Of a stretch of 64,000 nucleotides of DNA, positions 23,101 through 38,100 are shown piece after piece. Location of the stretch: positions 13,537,501 to 13,601,500 of the forward strand of contig NC_092568.1 in assembly GCF_037975245.1 (NCBI RefSeq), given 5' to 3'. Within the stretch, counting starts at the first letter, position 1; each line of letters begins with the position of its first letter. Made by a program: the position numbers and the translations under genes. The notes under the pieces were generated by a model that was given only the letters and a program-made list of their open reading frames with translations, had not been told where the DNA came from and made no database searches. This DNA is from Apostichopus japonicus. Lineage: Eukaryota > Echinodermata > Holothuroidea > Aspidochirotida > Stichopodidae.

Positions 23101-26100
23101 TTCATCATCCATTTTACTTTGTTATAATGTACAATTGAAATGTTTGAGACAAAGCTTCAGTAACATGTTCATTAGTAACATTAAGCAATAGCATATGTAT
23201 TGATAGAACTGTTTATGAGGCTACCCTCTGCTTAATGTGTAATCATGTTTGGTAAATTGCTCGGTAGAGTGTACTTTCATTTTGAGTCACATAATTGATA
23301 TTCAATTTGGGGGAATGTGATGAATAAATTTTGAGAAGATAGTTTTTACTTTTAATTGTATATTGTTAAATTAGAAACTATAATTCCAGCAAACCGTACT
23401 ACATCAGACCTTCAATTGATGAGTTGTAAATGTTAAATCACTAATTTAGCACTTTGAGAACATACCTTTCTCTGAGTTATGTTGCAGGTTGTAGCTATAT
23501 CTGACAGCCATGTCTCTGTGATGAATAGACCCTGTGGAACACCAAAACCACGCATTGCTGTGCATGATGGGATATTGGTTTTGCAGACATAACCCAAAGC
23601 ACGTACATTAGGAATTTTGTATGCATTGTCCAAGGCCATCATTGCATAATCACAAACCTGCAAGAAAAAAAACATGCCCACAATAAAATATATATTTTAA
23701 ATCCACATAATGACAATCAGGCATCAGTCTTTGTGGTGTGAGGGGAAAATTTGATCCCCATATTTTAACGAGAGAATTTAACTTTAATTAATGCTTGCAT
23801 TGATGACTTTTCATGACACTATATAGGCTCAACCCTCTGTTATGTTGCAGGCATGCACTTCCTAAACCCCAGAAATACCCCAGCGGGATGAAAAACACCA
23901 CTCTCCTGGAAGATATTAGTAAAAGACTTACAGCAGCCGAGAGATCAATCGTATTGCCAGAGTTGACAGCCAGGGTGAGATCCAAACCAAGAATTCGGCC
24001 TTCTTTGGTACAGCCTACTTTGTACTTTCCAATAAATGCACTACGTGTCCCTGAGCTCCTCATATCTTCATCTCGGTCCAGTGTATATCTTACTGGTCTT
24101 TTAACTCTTAAAATGAAAAAGAAAACATTATTAAAAAGCATCATAATGAAACTATCAGGTGACCAACACAAGACAACACTGCAAATAAAGGTTAAGGAAT
24201 ACTGTAATGATGCCCCAACCGCCATGGATTCCAAAAGGAGGCAAATAAATGTGAGTCTTTCACAAAATATAATCAAGTTTAATTCAATAAAGTAAATAAA
24301 CTACTGCACTGCAGCTTGCAGGCAAACCTTATTCAACACTAAGAGAGACATAAGAGAAGCAAGAAAACCCAGACAGTTGTTAACTTAAAATATTAAACAA
24401 ATTCATTGAAAATCCAACCCTCACATGTTGGCAGCCTGGACAGCTCTCATGGAAAAACTTAAAATTATTCCCACCCCAAAAGACAAAAGAACACACTACT
24501 GCCTAACTGCCCACACACAAACACAAAGGTTCCTTTTGCATTCAGCCAGGAATCTTAACTGGACATAAGTAGCAGCAGGAATGTGGAGAATGACAATAAT
24601 GTATCATTATTTATTATTTATCAATAGTAGAAACGGACTTACTTCTTTGCTGCTACAGCTACTGCTGATGCAAACATTCCAGCTTTGGTTTCCTTCCCAC
24701 CAAACCCTCCTCCCAGCCTCTTACAGCGACAGATTATTTTGTGTCTCTTCACACCAAGCACTCCAGCAATATTTATCTGAAAAGAAAAGCAGTTCATGCC
24801 AGATTGTAGTACACAACACCATTCTTATAATCTACTGGTCTGGAACACAAATAACTAGGTCTTGAAACCAGAACTCAAAGTCTAGATCGAAGCAAAGACA
24901 GCACTCATTTGTAAAAAAAACTTGTCATACATAACTGAGTAACTGTATTATTGTATTATTAATTTGACCTTACAACATCATAGCAAATGCCTAGCCTATA
25001 GCATCAACACAAATCTGGACAAATGATTGTTGACTAGTCCACACTTATTTGGCTGATCATATATTTATGTAAATTTTGCCTGCGATGACAAATGTGTTGT
25101 CAAACGGTACTTCATAAAAGCTGTGTCATCCTTTCCATTTAGCAACTGCCACTTCTCAATTTGGCCACAACTACTTTTTTATAAGACAAGGCTGTTCCAA
25201 TGTAAAACTTGAAATAATTCTATGTTAATCTCTGTATTCTTCTGCAGTGTTTAGTGTTGCCTATGATATAAATTTGCTTAAATACTGAATCTTACATGAG
25301 AATAATTTTTCATTCGCATACGTTTGGTTACTTTATATTATGCATGAAGCTTCAATCCAGTAAACATGTGCACATGCACCCTATACATCTTTATAGTAGG
25401 CCTACACTTCTTGCACTAATCCAGACATGTTAGTATAGTACTACTATACAGCAGAGTTGTGAATTTATTAAAGTATCTTTTATGTTATGAGTACTACAAT
25501 ACTGCAGCTAACAGCATCTATAGTATATGTTGGTCTTTGGTGACTTGAATTGAAATTGGATTGTGATTGTCTCTCTCAACTCAGACTTTGAATTCTAAAG
25601 ACTCTGCCTTGGACTCAGACTGATATGTTGTGGATTTGACAAACACACATACTGACATTTAGTGTGAACATTTTGTAAGTGCCTCATACACTACAAAATG
25701 ATATTACCAAAGTTTGCGGAGTTAGTGTAGAGCAGATGTCATGTGAATTAACACAAAATAAGTATTTTGCATATGGAGGCAGCAGCAACTGTGACAGAGT
25801 GCCCATATAAACTTCTATCAGGGAGCACAGAAATGGGAATACAGCATGTTTTTCAGTATGCCAGCTGATTTAGTAGTCTACTGTCATATATAGCAGCATC
25901 TCTTACTCTTACAAATTAATCATTACACTGCCTCATGTGTTGGCTAACTTCAAATTGTACTCTTCTCATACAGTAATACAGCTATAGCTGACATTTGATT
26001 TACTTACTAACAATATTAGATATTTCATAATAGCTTAATTAGTACATTCATGTTGCTATTAAGAGATGTGGTCAACATGAAATTACTCTTAGTCATACCT

Positions 26101-29100
26101 GAGTGCCAGAGAGGTTTTGATCTGAGGATATGATCTCCATCTCACCACCTTCATTCTTAGGGACAGCAATGGCTCCCTGGGTCTCCATATAAAAGTGTTC
26201 CTGAGCCCCAACTCTCACCTCTCCTTGAATCACATGATCAGCTTGGGTAAAGGCAGCATCAACATCACCCACAACAATGCTCTTTGGTGACCCCATGAAG
26301 CTCTTCTTTTCAAAGGCATCCTGTAATATTGGCAACGGACTAAACATTTACTTTTTTCCTTTTTCCCATCAGTTGACAGGATCAAAAGCAGAAACAGTGA
26401 CAATAACTTTTAAATCAGAATTCTGTGTTGAAAGATTACAAACTGGTGGTACTAGAGGATATCTCAACATCTGAGCACTTTCTCAAATACTGAGCACAGC
26501 ATGACAAACTGTTTGTTAGTCAATAATTTAACCTGCTGCACACCGGTTAGTCAATTATTGCACAATTCTGAAAACCCAAGCAAACCTCTAAGTTTAGAAG
26601 AGATGATACTGGCCTACAATACTTTACACAAGGTTTATCAAAGCATATGCATCAGTTTGACATGAGATGTATCTAAGGCATGAAGTTACTAGGCTTCCTA
26701 TCATTCAGTGTTCATACGATACTTTTACTAGAAGAGAAGGCCATCACACAAAGGTTATAGTTCAATGAATGTAACTGCATGCTTATGCACAACGTCTTTA
26801 TATTGAAGGATCTTAATTAATCAAACAACAATGTACTTGTTCAACATCTTTACAGATCAAAATAAATTTTAGAGATATCTGGTGAAAGATGGTCATAGAA
26901 GTTTGTATCAATTATACTCAATGCTCCTTCCATTTAATATCAACACAAACAATGACAAAAGCAACAAACTATTGAGAGCCAAGTGTGTCCTTGTAGTTAA
27001 GTCCAAAACTTGTAAACATGGGTTTCTCTTGTTATTGGCCTGGTAGATGGAGACAAGTTATTTATAGATAAGTTCATTATTTGGCTATGCACTTTGTGTT
27101 GTTCGCTATGTATCAGGTCTGAGTAAAATGTTCTGTTGCTGTTCCAGAATCTTGGTTAGATTCAACGATGGAAGCTCAACAAGCTAACAGGTAATCCTAT
27201 GGTTTGTGCAGTTTATGGGTTAGTATTACAGAGTGTCACAGTGAAGGTTGGTTAGGAGGATAGAGGACCATGCTCACCATTTAAATCACCAGTCCTTGGC
27301 CCTAGTGAGCTAGGGACTTATTGTAATTCCTTGCTTTGTGGGTTACTAAAAACCATATTACTGAAGCTACAGCGTATTCAGAATTCAGCTGCTAGACTAA
27401 TTACTAGGATGCTTAAACATTTAAACATAAGCCCCACACTTTACCAACTTCACTGGTTGCCCATGGAGTAGAGAGTTATTTATAAGGCACTTTCTTATTA
27501 TTTACCGTGACCTTAATCGCTACAGGCTCTCCTTATTATATAAAGCTTCTCTTGCATCAACCATCTAGATGCCTCCGTAGTTCTAACAAAAGCCCTTTGG
27601 TCATTACAAATACTCGACTTCGATCCTACGGCGAACGTTATCTCTGAAAATTTGGTTCTGTCCATTGGAACTTCTCCTTCTGTCTATTAGAAATTTGACT
27701 TCTGTTGTAAGCTTGAAGTCCAAATTAATGATGTTTATTTCTAATTAGGCTATAACTTTTTATGTCATAGTGTAATTGTAACTGTTTTGTAAAGTGCTTT
27801 AGATTGTTGCTCTTCCAGACTTGTATTTAGCACTATATAAATGTATTACCATTATTATTATTACATAGGCAAGACGGTCACATTCTATATATATGTGTTG
27901 GGCCATGCATGTATCCATCAATGGGTTTGGTGTGATATTTTCAACATACTGTAGGTTGAATTATTCACTAGTTACACACTTACTGTAGTTGACACATAAG
28001 TATTACATAATCATTTAGTGCTCATTAATATTTAGTATGTGAGCATGTAGGTCTCTTGTGAGAGGGTTTCCCTTTGTTTAGGAAGGTTTCATTGTGTTTG
28101 AGTTTTATGATTGCAATGCCACACTGTATATCTGTTATTGTGTATCATGATATATCATATACAATATATTGTGTTATCATTTGAAGATGGTTTTTTTATT
28201 TATATTTTGGTCTGTGTGGTTTCTGTAGTGTTAGTCATTGCCTCTCTGCAAGAACACTCATGCAACCCTTGCGGATACTTGTCAATACTGAAGAAGACTC
28301 TTTTTTCCCAAATTGTGCATGCATCCTGTATTATGCTACATTGGCAAAACAATAAACATCAGTTACCTCCAATGTTATAATGGCATCTAACTCTTCATAG
28401 GACACTTTCACCAATTTTGCAGCTCTTCTGGCAATGGCCTTACTGTCTGCTACCACAGCTGCTATGATCTGACCAACACAGGTGACCTGCATATTACGAA
28501 GATGAGTTTAAAGTAATAAGTTACATTTGAACTAGTATGCTAGCAGTACACTTATAACATAAACAATAGCATGGTAGAACACCTAAGACTTTGAAAATGT
28601 CAATTTGACACATTAAAGTATTTCCCCTCTAACTATTAAATATCTAATACTTTTGTGAATATGTAACCTACATGTACATCACACTTTATAGAGTTTTGAT
28701 AAAATCTGAATAAAAATCTGGGCTATTTACATAGAATAAATTTATATAACAGCAATAAACATGAAGCACCAGCTCAGTGCCTATACAGTGCAATATGAAT
28801 GGAATGGATCTCAATCCCACGTGCATAACCACTGAGGGACTACAAATAGCTTCATGGTCTTATAAAACTTACAATGTACAACACAAATTTAAATTGTACA
28901 ACAAGGAAGATCTAGGAATCAGAATTTTGCTATATTTCTTCGTTCTTTACACTATATATACTATATATACTATATATACTATATACAGTGGAGAAGATAT
29001 GACATGAGAGTTACTGGGGAGCAGACCTATAGTAATCATACATCTACACATGGGTTTGCACTTATATTCTGTACATGTACCTAGTAATGGGTTGCACTTA

Positions 29101-32100
29101 TATTCTGTACATGTACCTAGTAAAAACAAAAGTAATGGGTTTGCACTTATACTCTGTACATGTACCTAGTATAAAGAAAAGTCATGTGCTTGTACTCATA
29201 CTAGTCATGGGTTTGCACTTATACTCGATCTGTACATGTACCTAGTAAAAACAAGTCATGGGTTTGCACTTATACTCTGTACATGTACCTAGTATAAAGA
29301 AAAGTAATGGGTTTGCACTTATACTCCGTACATGTACCTAGTATAAAGAAAAGTAATGGGTTTGCACTTATACTCCGTACATGTACCTAGTATAAAGAAA
29401 AGTCATGTGCTTGTACTCATACTAGTCATGGGTTTGCACTTATACTCGATCTGTACATGTACCTAGTAAAAACAAAAGTCATGGGTTTGCACTTATACTC
29501 TGTACATGTACCTAGTATAAAAACAAGTCATGTTCTTGTACTCATGCATAGTCAAGGCAGCTGAGTATAGTCATGATCTTGTCCTAGTTTTGCAAACTTA
29601 CATCACATTTTAAATTCATTAATTGTGAATAACAAATGAGAAATGTCCCAGTAGGCATTTGCTCTGTATTACTTTGCATAACTATATCAATAAAATCACT
29701 GTAAGACATACAGTTCAATGTTAAATCCTATTAGACTACCCAAAGGATCACATGCTTGATGCAAGGATAATCTTAAGCACTGATATGGATACCTCATGAA
29801 CAGCAAACAAATCCTCAGGGATGAAATTAACTTTGTTCGTTCCAGGAACATCTTTGTGAGTAATCACATCCTGAACTCCTGTTAGTGCAAGAGCCTCAGA
29901 AAATTCTACAGACCTGAAATGAGAAAAAGGGAAAGGATACGTCAGCAGTGGGCAAGGATTTCTGATTTAATTTCCCAGCTACATTGGTCATTATAAAGTG
30001 CACTCATCATAGGGCTACAGCACCTTGTTTTTCACTGCCAGCAATTGATTGGATAAAACTCATCCACTTAGTTGGTTGTTACATTAAGAATAAAACAAAA
30101 CAACACTTAAGCACATAAACTACGCCATGCATTCACCTATTGTCTGCGTTTATGTACTTACATGATACGAGCATGAGCTTTTTCACTGAATACAAACGCC
30201 ATGAACAGTTCATCTAAGGATTTTGAAAGAAAAATAACTGGATGATACAATCCATGGCAATTCTTAAGATTGTCAAAATAATGTATGATGTATCACTAAA
30301 TAGTCTTCTGCTTTAAACTTGAACCCATAATTTCCCCAAAATATTGATTGTTACAATAAATCCATAAAATACTATTTCTTATATTATTTCACATTTGATT
30401 TTCACACAAAAATGTGGACCACATCATCTACTTCAAAATAAAAGAAGGAATAGAGCAAGGACAAAAAGAAATAATGAACAGCAAACATTCATATGTTTTC
30501 ATTTGGTAACATTCTCTAGAAGAGTAGTTAAAGCAATTAAGAAGAAAGCTACATTTCACTCCTTTAATATTTCAAACTGTCGGCATATTGCACAGGAAAT
30601 CCAGCAACTGAAAAGGCTTTGATATGGACCAGTGGTGAAGAATATGGCCACCCTGACTGGATTAAAGACATGTACATACTAATAGGGTATGGTCATATAT
30701 GGACCCTTCTGTTGAACCAGGAGCCCAAGCTTTAAAAAAAACACTAGCACTAATGGGAACATTTGAATTTGTGCCTGTCAATTATGTTATACAATAATGA
30801 ATTTAAGAAAAGCACCCATCATCTAGATAGAATCACAAAAGTCTGCCACAGCAAAGTCTCTTACTCTGATACTTTGGAATATCGTCCAGAAATATCGCTT
30901 CTCCTGTAGATTGCTGGAAAGAACTGACATGCATGACAGGTCTGCCAACAGAATCAATTTCTGGTTGTGATGAAGGGACCTCCTAAATGCAACAAAATTG
31001 AAACCAACAAGTAGAGTAACAGGAATTGTTGCATGTTTCATAAAGGAAGATTCCCCTGAAGGAAGGTTACATGTCACACTGAGTTTAGTGAAGACGGGAG
31101 CAGCTAATTCAATGACTGTACATTCCAGTGGCACCATATCTCGTGGTAGTATGGAGGAATGAACTGAAAGTAATTACTGAGTGGAGATACTTAACTAAAC
31201 AGTGCAGTTAATGTTCATTACATTAGGTCTCTTCTCTGGTTGAAGGTGAGCATGGAAGGATCAAGTTAAAAGACTGGACAGACCCAAAAGGATCTATATT
31301 GTTCAAAGGCCCTCTATTCATAGAACAAGAACAGGCAGAAAACAATGTACAACAAAAGACAAGTGAACCAACAAATAGCAATGCAATTCACAAAATTGAT
31401 CTTTAAACTCAATGAAATGAAAAGTGAAATTATTCTGGCATCAGTTTGAAAATTATCAATGTAACGCTTGAAAAAGAGCAGCTACCCCCGACAGACAATG
31501 TTATGAACTAAACAACTAAAAGCATACCTCAAAGAGCTGTGTGCTTTGAAATTCCCTCTTGTCACTGCTTGGTAGAGCACTCTGAAATTTCTCTGGTATT
31601 GGTGGTACAGAAACACAGAGCTATTGACAGAGAAGCATCAAATCATGAAATTACCTTCACACAAACTCAAAACCAAACAAGTAATGAGTAACTTACATAA
31701 ATTGCAGAATAATTTAAGTATGAACTACTGATTGAGTATGTACTTAAATCAGAGTACACACTTGGCCTTAATTAAAGAATGTGTGAGATAACATACCTGA
31801 GTCTCTTTGAGTGCTTTAAGCACAAAAAGATAAAACTTGAAAAAGAAGCTCAGGGAAAGGGACTGACGATAGGCTTCCCTCCCTCCTGGGGCACCAGGGA
31901 GTACCAGCAAATCTTCTGCCAGGGTATGACAAGCATCCTCTAATAGCGAATTGTCCCAGGTCCTGATCATGCAAAGAATGAACAGATGCAGTGAATACAA
32001 CTGTAATCGTAATCCAATTTCTTTGCAAGTCACCATGAGAACTTATCACAGTATTGGTTTGTAAATGTTAACTTATGAGACCATACCCACCCATAATACC

Positions 32101-35100
32101 ACCAATAGTACAATCTTGCAACATGTTACCACTATTCACCAAACCACCATGGTACAATCTTGTTACATGTTACCAATATTTACCATACAACCATGGTACA
32201 ATCTTGTAACATGTTACCAATATTCACCATACCACGAATGGTACAATCTTGTAACATGTTACCAATATTCACCATACCACGAATGGTACAATCTTGTAAC
32301 ATGTTTCCAATATTCACTATACATGGTACAATCTTGATACATGCTACCAATATTCACCATAACACCATGGTACAATCTTGTAACATGTTACCAATATTCA
32401 CCATACCACCATGGTACAACCTTGTAACATGTTACCAATATTCACTATACATGGTACAATCTTGTTACATGCTACCAATATTCACCATACCACCATGGTA
32501 CAATCTTGTAACATGTTACCAATATTCACCATACAACCATGGTACAATCTTGTAACATGTTACCAATATTCACCATACAACCATGGTACAATCTTGTAAC
32601 ATGTTACCAATATTCACCATACCACGAATGGTACAATCTTGTTACATGTTACCAATATTCACCATGGTACAATCTTGTAACATGTTACCAATATTCACCA
32701 TACCACCATGGTACAATCTTGTTACATGTTACCAATATTCACCATACCACCATTGTACAATCTTGTAACATGTTACCAATATTCACCATACCACCATGGT
32801 ACAATCTTGTAACATGTTACCAATATTTACCATACAACCATGGTACAATCTTGTAACATGTTACCAATATTCACCATACCACGAATGGTACAATCTTGTA
32901 ACATGTTACCAATATTCACCATACCACCATGGTACAATCTTGTAACATGTTACCAATATTCACCATTCCACCATGGTACAATCTTGTAACATGTTACCAA
33001 TATTTACCATACAACCATGGTACAATCTTGTAACATGTTACCAATATTCACCATACCACCATGGTACAATCTTGTAACATGTTACCAATATTTACCATAC
33101 AACCATGGTACAATCTTGTAACATGTTACCAATATTCACCATACCACGAATGGTACAATCTTGTTACATGTTACCAATATTCACCATGGTACAATCTTGT
33201 AACATGTTACCAATATTCACCATACCACCATGGTACAATCTTGTAACATGTTACCAATATTCACCATACCACCATGGTACAATCTTGTAACATGTTACCA
33301 ATATTTACCATACAAGCATGGTACAATCTTGTAACATGTTACCAATATTCACCATACCACGAATGGTACAATCTTGTAACATGTTACCAATTTTCACCAT
33401 GGTACAATCTTGTAACATGCTACCAATATTCACCATACAACCATGGTACAATCTTGTAACATGTTACCAATATTCACCATACCACCATGGTACAATCTTG
33501 TAACATGTTACCAATATTCACCATACCACCATGGTACAATCTTGTAACATGTTACCAATATTTACCATACAAGCATGGTACAATCTTGTAACATGTTACC
33601 AATATTCACCATACCACGAATGGTACAATCTTGTAACATGTTACCAATTTTCACCATGGTACAATCTTGTAACATGCTACCAATATTCACCATACAACCA
33701 TGGTACAATCTTGTAACATGTTACCAATATTCACCATACACCCATGGTAGAATCTTGTAACATGTTACCAATATTCACCATACACCCATGGTACAATCTT
33801 GTAACATGTTATCCAACATTCTTCTAAAATCTGAACTTCTGAGCAATACGTAGCCATTACAGCAGTGTGGACTTTACCACTCTGGTATAATGTCATTAAA
33901 TTAAAAAAAAATTCCTTTAGAACTGACCATCCCCCAATTCAACCTCACCTATACTACAAATAAGCTCTCTAGAACTGACCTCCCCTCCACTGGGCATACC
34001 ACCATAGCACACTCAGACTACATATAAGAACTGACCTTCTCTTCAGTTGTTTCATAGTTGTAGTGGCCATTACAGTGGTGGGGGCCATACCACCATAGTA
34101 CACTCAGACTACATATAGCAATATGTCTCTCTATATCTGACCTTCCCTTCAGTTGTTTCATAGTTGTAGTGGCCATTACAGTGGTGGGGGCCATACCACC
34201 ATAGCACACTCAGACTACATATAGCAATATGTCTGTCTAGAACTGACCTTCCCTTCAGTTGTTTCATAGTTGTAGTGGCCATTACAGTGGTGGAGGCCAT
34301 ACCACCATAGCACACTCAGACTACATATAAGCAATATGTCTGTCTAGAACTGACCTTCCCTTCAGTTGTTTCATAGTTGTGGTGGCCATTACAGTGGTGG
34401 AGGCCATACCACCATAGCACACTCAGACTACATATAAGCAATATGTCTCTCTAGAACTAACCTTCCCTTCAGTTGTTTCATAGTTGTAGTGGCCATTACA
34501 GTGGTGGAGGCCATACCACCATAGCACACTCAGACTACATATATAGCAATATGTCTCTCTAGAACTAACCTTCCCTTCAGTTGTTTCATAATTGTAGTGG
34601 CCATTACAGTGGTGGAGGCCATACCACCATAGCACAATCAGACTAAATATAAGCAATATATCTCTCTATAACTGACCTTCCCTTCAGTTGTTTCATAGTT
34701 GTAGTGGCCATTACAGTGGTGGAGGCCATACCACCATAGCACAATCAGACTACATAGAAGCAATATATCTCTCTATAACTGACCTTCCCTTCAGTTGTTT
34801 CATAGTTGTAGTGGCCATTACAGTGGTGGAGGCCATACCACCATAGCACAATCAGACTACATATAAGCAATATGTCTGTCTAGAACTGACCTTCCCTTCA
34901 GTTGTTTCATAGTTGTAATGGCCATTACAGTGGTGGAGGCCATACCACCATAGCACAATTTCAGGCTCTCTACTTCATCCGATCCATCATGGAAGCTAAC
35001 TTTCATACCAGCATTTACAATGGCAATGTCATCTTCCTCCCTGGTGGATTGCTTGATGCAGAAAAAGAATTCCCTCTGAAATCAACAAGTATTAAAAGTG

Positions 35101-38100
35101 TTAGCTTTATAGTGATAACTTTTTACAGAAATGTCTACAAATATCATTGAATCTGTTACAGATAGTTACCTGTGTTGTAAATGGAAGGAAGATACTGGTC
35201 AGTATTTCATCTGCATTCAGCTTTGTTTTCCTGTATCCTGTGAAGAAGTTATCATCCATGGTCACTATGCGACAACCTGCCATCAGATGAAAAAAATTGG
35301 AAATAGAAAAATCTAACCATGTTTGTGTGTTAGAGTATGAATGAAAATTTCCCAAATGTTATCTTAATCTTGGTATATTGTTATAGAAGATATCCCAACA
35401 TAATGTATTACCAAAACCTTCTCTAGTGCAGAACTGCCAGCAGTTCTTCAACAAATAAACTCTGTTTTGTATCACTGCATGAATCATACCTGGCTGTCCA
35501 CAAAAACTTAATGGCCAATGATTAGCATGACTGATAATTAGGCAATAACCGCAGCAACAAGAGCTCCCTCCAAGAGAACAGCCATGCAAACCGATACAAC
35601 AGTTTCCTCACCAGGACAGTTCTTCAAAAGGGAAAACATTACTTCATTATATTCGACTCTGTCACTGGTCCCTACGTACACTCGATCATGTTCAGCCTTT
35701 CCGAGCGTGCAACCTGATCAAGTTCAGTCAGAGAGCCTACCTCCAATGAAAGTAGTGGAGTATACAATTTTACGACTCACCGTTGGAAGAAAATTGTAGT
35801 AAAATAAACCTTTCTCCAGCAAAGCTGGTCCAATAACATTGAAATAGGCAGCTCTTCCTTAGAAACTACGTCCAACCAAAGCTAAAGCCAACAAGTTACA
35901 TTAACACTGGGTAACTCGCAACAAACAGGGGACTACGTTAATATGCAGAGAGCTGGGTATGAAGTAGTGAGGAGGGTCCAATGCAATTGACAATTCCCAG
36001 ACACCCTGCCTAGCCGGAGGAGGCGAGGCAAAGGTCTCCACATGCAAATAACAATGAGTGACTACTACACGATCATCTAATAACTTACCGACTATGTAGG
36101 TGTGGCCTAACCAGTGCACTTCATTTACATCTGCAATTTCTTAGTCATTGATGTATTCATTCAACACACGACATGAGGGATGTACTGTATGTATGCATTT
36201 GTCATGCCTTTAATTTCATACCTGATTTGGATGCTATGTGCAGAATGCATTCTCCAGCCATGAGGAGAGGATTTAGGTCAGAGATGGGGCTTGCTGTCAT
36301 GATATTCCCACCTACACACTAAAGGAGGTAAACAAACAATTGTCATAATTATGTGCTACATATAGAGAAAACCAAGCAAACAGTACTATCTTTGGTCCAT
36401 TTATATTGTTTATTTTGTTTATTTATTTGTTTTATCACAAAAAAAAGTACGATGTGAAAGGAAGTCTTCTATAAAGCCTGAATTGGCTAATAACAGAGTA
36501 GAAGACTCCCTGGTATAGAAGAAAAATATAATACAAGTTGAATGAGCAGAATGATACAGATACTTTAAGGAGTAATAACAGGACAGGATAACATTGTCCT
36601 AGTTCATAAAGAATTTAGCTATACATGTAATTACTTAATATATATAAATATAGCATAAAGACCGTATTAGTATGTTGTGATGAAGTATTTTTTTAAATAC
36701 TTCGTAAATAAACTCAACAACTTTTTGGTCTTTATATTATCTGAAAGGGAATTCCATGTTTTAATTATACGGTTATGAAAGCTGTAGGTTCCTTTAGTGG
36801 TACGGTAGCAATTATGATGTGCATTATAAGTATGACCATTTGATAGTGATACAAAGTTTTGTTACTATTAATAAAACTGTGGAAACCTATTCCAAAAATC
36901 AGACCAGAACAAGCAAACACCAGACCAGTACACGTAATGATTTGTAAGCATAAGCTGCAAGCTTCAGTTTGATGATATCACAAGTTTAAGCAAGTTTAGT
37001 TTCTTGAATAGCGGATTAGCGTGTTCCCGTGGTGCGAAATGGGTAATGTGACGAATAGCTCCTTTTTGGAGTTTGCTAAGGTGATCAAGATTCACATTGT
37101 GTGTCCCAGACCAAATATTTGTACAGTATGTTGACGGGTGTACAGAGAAAGAAATGAGAAAGAAAATCAAATATTAGCAAACGACAGAATAAACCTGACA
37201 GATATATAGGCCAAATCTACTGGCAAACATCAGACCAGAACAAACAAACACCAGACCAGTACTAGTAAACAACTGACCAGTAGTAGTCTTCATGCAGGCC
37301 AGTATTGTTCAACACCAGACCAGTACCAGCAAACACCAGACCAGTACTAGTAAACAACTGTCCAGTAGTAGTCTTCATGCATGCCAGCATTGGTAAACAC
37401 TGCAGTACCAGCAAACATCAGTACTGGCAAACATGACCCAATGATACCTGTGCTAGCAACATCAGGCCAGTTGTTGCAAATCGCAGGCCAGTCCTATGAC
37501 ATCAGGCGCGTAGCCAGGAATTTGCCAAGGGAGGGGCGAAACTGTAGATTCGGCATTGCAAACTATCTAAGCGTAGCGCCACCGTGGTTGGCGCGAAGCG
37601 TACAAGAACATTTTGGCTGAAAATGCCTCCCAGATCGCTGGAAATGGCACTTCCCAGGCCTTGTAAGTTGCATCTTAGCATTTTCTCTTTTGAAAATACT
37701 AGCGATATCATAAAAACATTAAAAAAAAAATTAAAAAATGCTCAAGGGGGGGGCGGCTGCCCCCTTTGCCCCCCCCTTGGCTACACGCCTGTATGACATA
37801 CCTGGCCATAACTAGCAAACACTAGATCACCACAACTGCAGACACAAGCACAGTACTAGCAGACATTTACCTTGCATCAGCTATAATTCAAGCATCACTA
37901 CTGGATGTAATTCAGGGATAATTTAGTGACAAGTGTAACATGGAGCACACAATGCATGATGGTATTTAGAAAGTAATTAATGTCAGACAGTCGGATAAAA
38001 CTATGACATCTAGAATCTAATTTCAGGGATAATGTCAGGTACAACATTAGGAGGAGTATGTCATAAATGGTCAGATATCACACATTGTTAGGCCTTTCCC

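Noticed and set aside
32065-33760. Many [13 protein letters not shown]-type frames
   Set aside because: Artefacts of the 44-bp minisatellite, each only a few units long.
32090-33815. CRISPR-like array with palindromic repeats
   Set aside because: Units are head-to-tail without unique spacers, in an intron of an animal gene; it is a minisatellite.
35540-36120. Possible coding or element remnant on either strand
   Set aside because: The open frames are short and no signature, inverted ends or target duplication was recognised.
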